Part shown: in pieces, positions 62,933 to 64,000 of the stretch | Layout: each line of letters begins with the position of its first letter | Numbering within the stretch: position 1 is the first letter of the stretch | Assembly: GCF_005280205.1 (NCBI RefSeq) | Contig: NZ_SUND01000009.1 | Span: forward strand, 1-64,000 | From: Bacillus yapensis | Lineage (GTDB): Bacteria > Bacillota > Bacilli > Bacillales > Cytobacillaceae | Reading direction: 5' to 3' | DNA: 64,000 bases | The notes under the pieces: model-generated | The model's input: only the letters and a program-made list of their open reading frames with translations | What the model was told of the DNA's origin: nothing | Database searches by the model: none | Position numbers and translations under genes: made by a program

Positions 62933-63766
62933 TTACTTCAAAAGATTTTCTGTTTCCTGAATAAGTTCATGCAGCAGATTTAGAGCTGTCTTTAAACCAT
63001 CTTGATCCTCTGTAATAAGTGCGAAAATTTCATTTATCCTATGGGAGTAATTGCTTGGCACTATGCTAAACGAATTAGCAATGGCAGTAGCTCCCTTTTC
63101 ATTCATCAAGTAGGTTTCATTAATCGCAAATAAAACCTGATTTAAGCAAGATACTGACCTGAAACAACATCCAGCGATATAGGATAGATCTTTTTTATAG
63201 ATACCTTTAAATCCATTTTCAAGAGAAAAGTTTGACTCCCAAAAAAATTTTTGGATAATTGCTTTTTGAAAAACAGATGGGTATGGGATTGTTCTACTTT
63301 TAAGTGTACTTATTTTTCCCGAAGGATCCCATAAGACTTTACACAAAGCAATCTCAGCAAAATAAATCGAGTTGACAAATCCATGGGGATGTCCTGGTTG
63401 ATAATCGATGGTGATATTCCCCATAACACATTGTTCAACTACGTGTGAAACTTTGTTTAAATCACGGAATAAAAAATCGACAGGAGTTTGATTAACCTGC
63501 AACCAGCCACCACCATTAATCCATGGCCCCCAGCCGCCTATTTCTGTCACTAAGTTTACTCTATGGTCGTCATCAATTTGAGCCGCAACCCGACGAAGCT
63601 GGGTAATGTCCAGCTCTTTTTCGGAATCGTAGTAAATACCTATATCTATATCAGAGCCGGGGGTTTCAGTCCCTCTAGCTCTTGAACCACCGAGAACCAG
63701 AGCGCTTACTCCGTTGATTTGCTTTAAACTCTCAACAATATTCGAAATTGTGTATTGCACGATCAT
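62933..63766 (-). CDS. Nucleotidyltransferase domain protein (aminoglycoside nucleotidyltransferase-like)
   Basis: A 277-residue protein with an N-terminal Pol-beta-type nucleotidyltransferase domain: LVLGGSRARGT (about 23-33) and SDIDIGIYYD (about 38-47) give the GS...DxD metal motif. The C-terminal ~150 residues are helical, as in ANT(4')/LinB/KNTase-like enzymes. Could modify an antibiotic or another small molecule; no resistance claim is warranted. GTG at 63760 has GAGAGG at better distance than ATG 63766. Confidence 0.82.
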   Translation of the reverse strand: MIVQYTISNIVESLKQINGVSALVLGGSRARGTETPGSDIDIGIYYDSEKELDITQLRRVAAQIDDDHRVNLVTEIGGWGPWINGGGWLQVNQTPVDFLFRDLNKVSHVVEQCVMGNITIDYQPGHPHGFVNSIYFAEIALCKVLWDPSGKISTLKSRTIPYPSVFQKAIIQKFFWESNFSLENGFKGIYKKDLSYIAGCCFRSVSCLNQVLFAINETYLMNEKGATAIANSFSIVPSNYSHRINEIFALITEDQDGLKTALNLLHELIQETENLLK

Positions 63767-63808
63767 ACCTCTCGCTCCAATCTGACCATCATCTCGACAT
63801 TTCGAGTT

Positions 63809-64000
63809 TTAAACCTGTAGCATTTTTTCGTACACCTTCAGATTTGCGTAAATCAACTGCAAATATGGTGTTCGAATTTGATGTGCTTCAGCATGCTTTA
63901 ATAGATACAAGAAGAAATGAGCGGCCTCAGTAGGCATACCTTTTTCCATATCGCGCTGCATTGATGATTTCATCTCATAGCCCATCTCTTTTATTTTCGT
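63809..64000 (-). CDS. C-terminal fragment of a ketopantoate reductase-like (PanE/ApbA) protein, cut by window edge
   Basis: The last 63 codons of a gene reading into the window from the right. The sequence SSMQRDMEKGMPTEAAHF followed by a helix and TPYLQLIYANLKVYEKM is the typical end of the ApbA C-terminal domain of 2-dehydropantoate 2-reductase, an NADPH enzyme of pantothenate synthesis, or one of its paralogues. Its stop lies 42 bases before the nucleotidyltransferase start, so they may be cotranscribed. Confidence 0.8.
   Translation of the reverse strand, partial: TKIKEMGYEMKSSMQRDMEKGMPTEAAHFFLYLLKHAEAHQIRTPYLQLIYANLKVYEKMLQV

Noticed and set aside
62933-63766. Aminoglycoside resistance gene
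   Set aside because: Only the generic nucleotidyltransferase motif is clear; many chromosomal homologues are not resistance enzymes.

Overview
The window looks like a chromosomal segment of a low-GC, endospore-forming Bacillaceae species (Bacillus, Neobacillus or Peribacillus type). The grounds are AT-rich DNA with AGGAGG-type ribosome binding sites, an SspH-family spore protein behind a SigG-like promoter, a YjcZ-type coat peptide behind a SigK-like promoter, a complete hutPHUIG operon, a trpEGDCFBA operon under T-box control, and guanine and ZTP riboswitches. I see no rRNA, tRNA, CRISPR array, prophage or intact transposase. Most of the window is ordinary chromosome with a few accessory patches.

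Layout. 1-8 kb: an acyl-CoA dehydrogenase-fold enzyme, a 1,250-residue cell-envelope subtilase, a YjcZ peptide, an XRE-repressor remnant, aroD and an AI-2E-family permease. 8-15.3 kb: the trp operon with two tandem tryptophan T-boxes; the second carries a ~150 bp foldback repeat between Stem I and the antiterminator. 15-20.5 kb: MOSC protein, MFS efflux pump, alpha/beta hydrolase, two DJ-1/PfpI proteins and a DUF2935 protein. 20.5-24.2 kb: the fructose operon fruR-fruK-fruA, whose promoter overlaps a 10-bp-phased direct-repeat array and is followed by a cre-like site. 24.2-27.8 kb: small membrane protein, sspH, two divergent CAP-domain proteins and a Cys-less rhodanese. 27.8-34 kb: histidine utilisation operon with a HutP attenuator.

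34-42.2 kb: LysE exporter, Mn-catalase, amino-acid permease, a YkoN/YkoP-like pair, a DUF1906 glycoside hydrolase-like protein with an Asn/Val-rich linker, and pbuG under a guanine riboswitch. 42.3-45.1 kb: a three-gene operon DUF6230 - DUF6114 - large secreted coiled-coil protein; the DUF6230/DUF6114 pair is one I know mainly from actinomycetes, and this is the best candidate here for an undescribed system. 45.5-54.6 kb: a GAF/LuxR-type regulator facing a seven-gene beta-oxidation operon (SCP2 carrier, two overlapping acyl-CoA dehydrogenases of which one lacks the catalytic Glu, enoyl-CoA hydratase, SDR, thiolase, acyl-CoA ligase).

54.8-64 kb: zinc alcohol dehydrogenase, small sporulation-like lipoprotein and membrane genes, metallophosphoesterase, YdjO cold-inducible protein, a second LysE paralogue, DUF6509, cold-shock protein, folD under a ZTP riboswitch, a ~970 bp non-coding stretch of degenerate repeats and hairpins, a nucleotidyltransferase and the C-terminus of a ketopantoate-reductase-like protein cut by the window edge. 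Almost every transcription unit ends in a clear intrinsic terminator, so operon limits are well supported.
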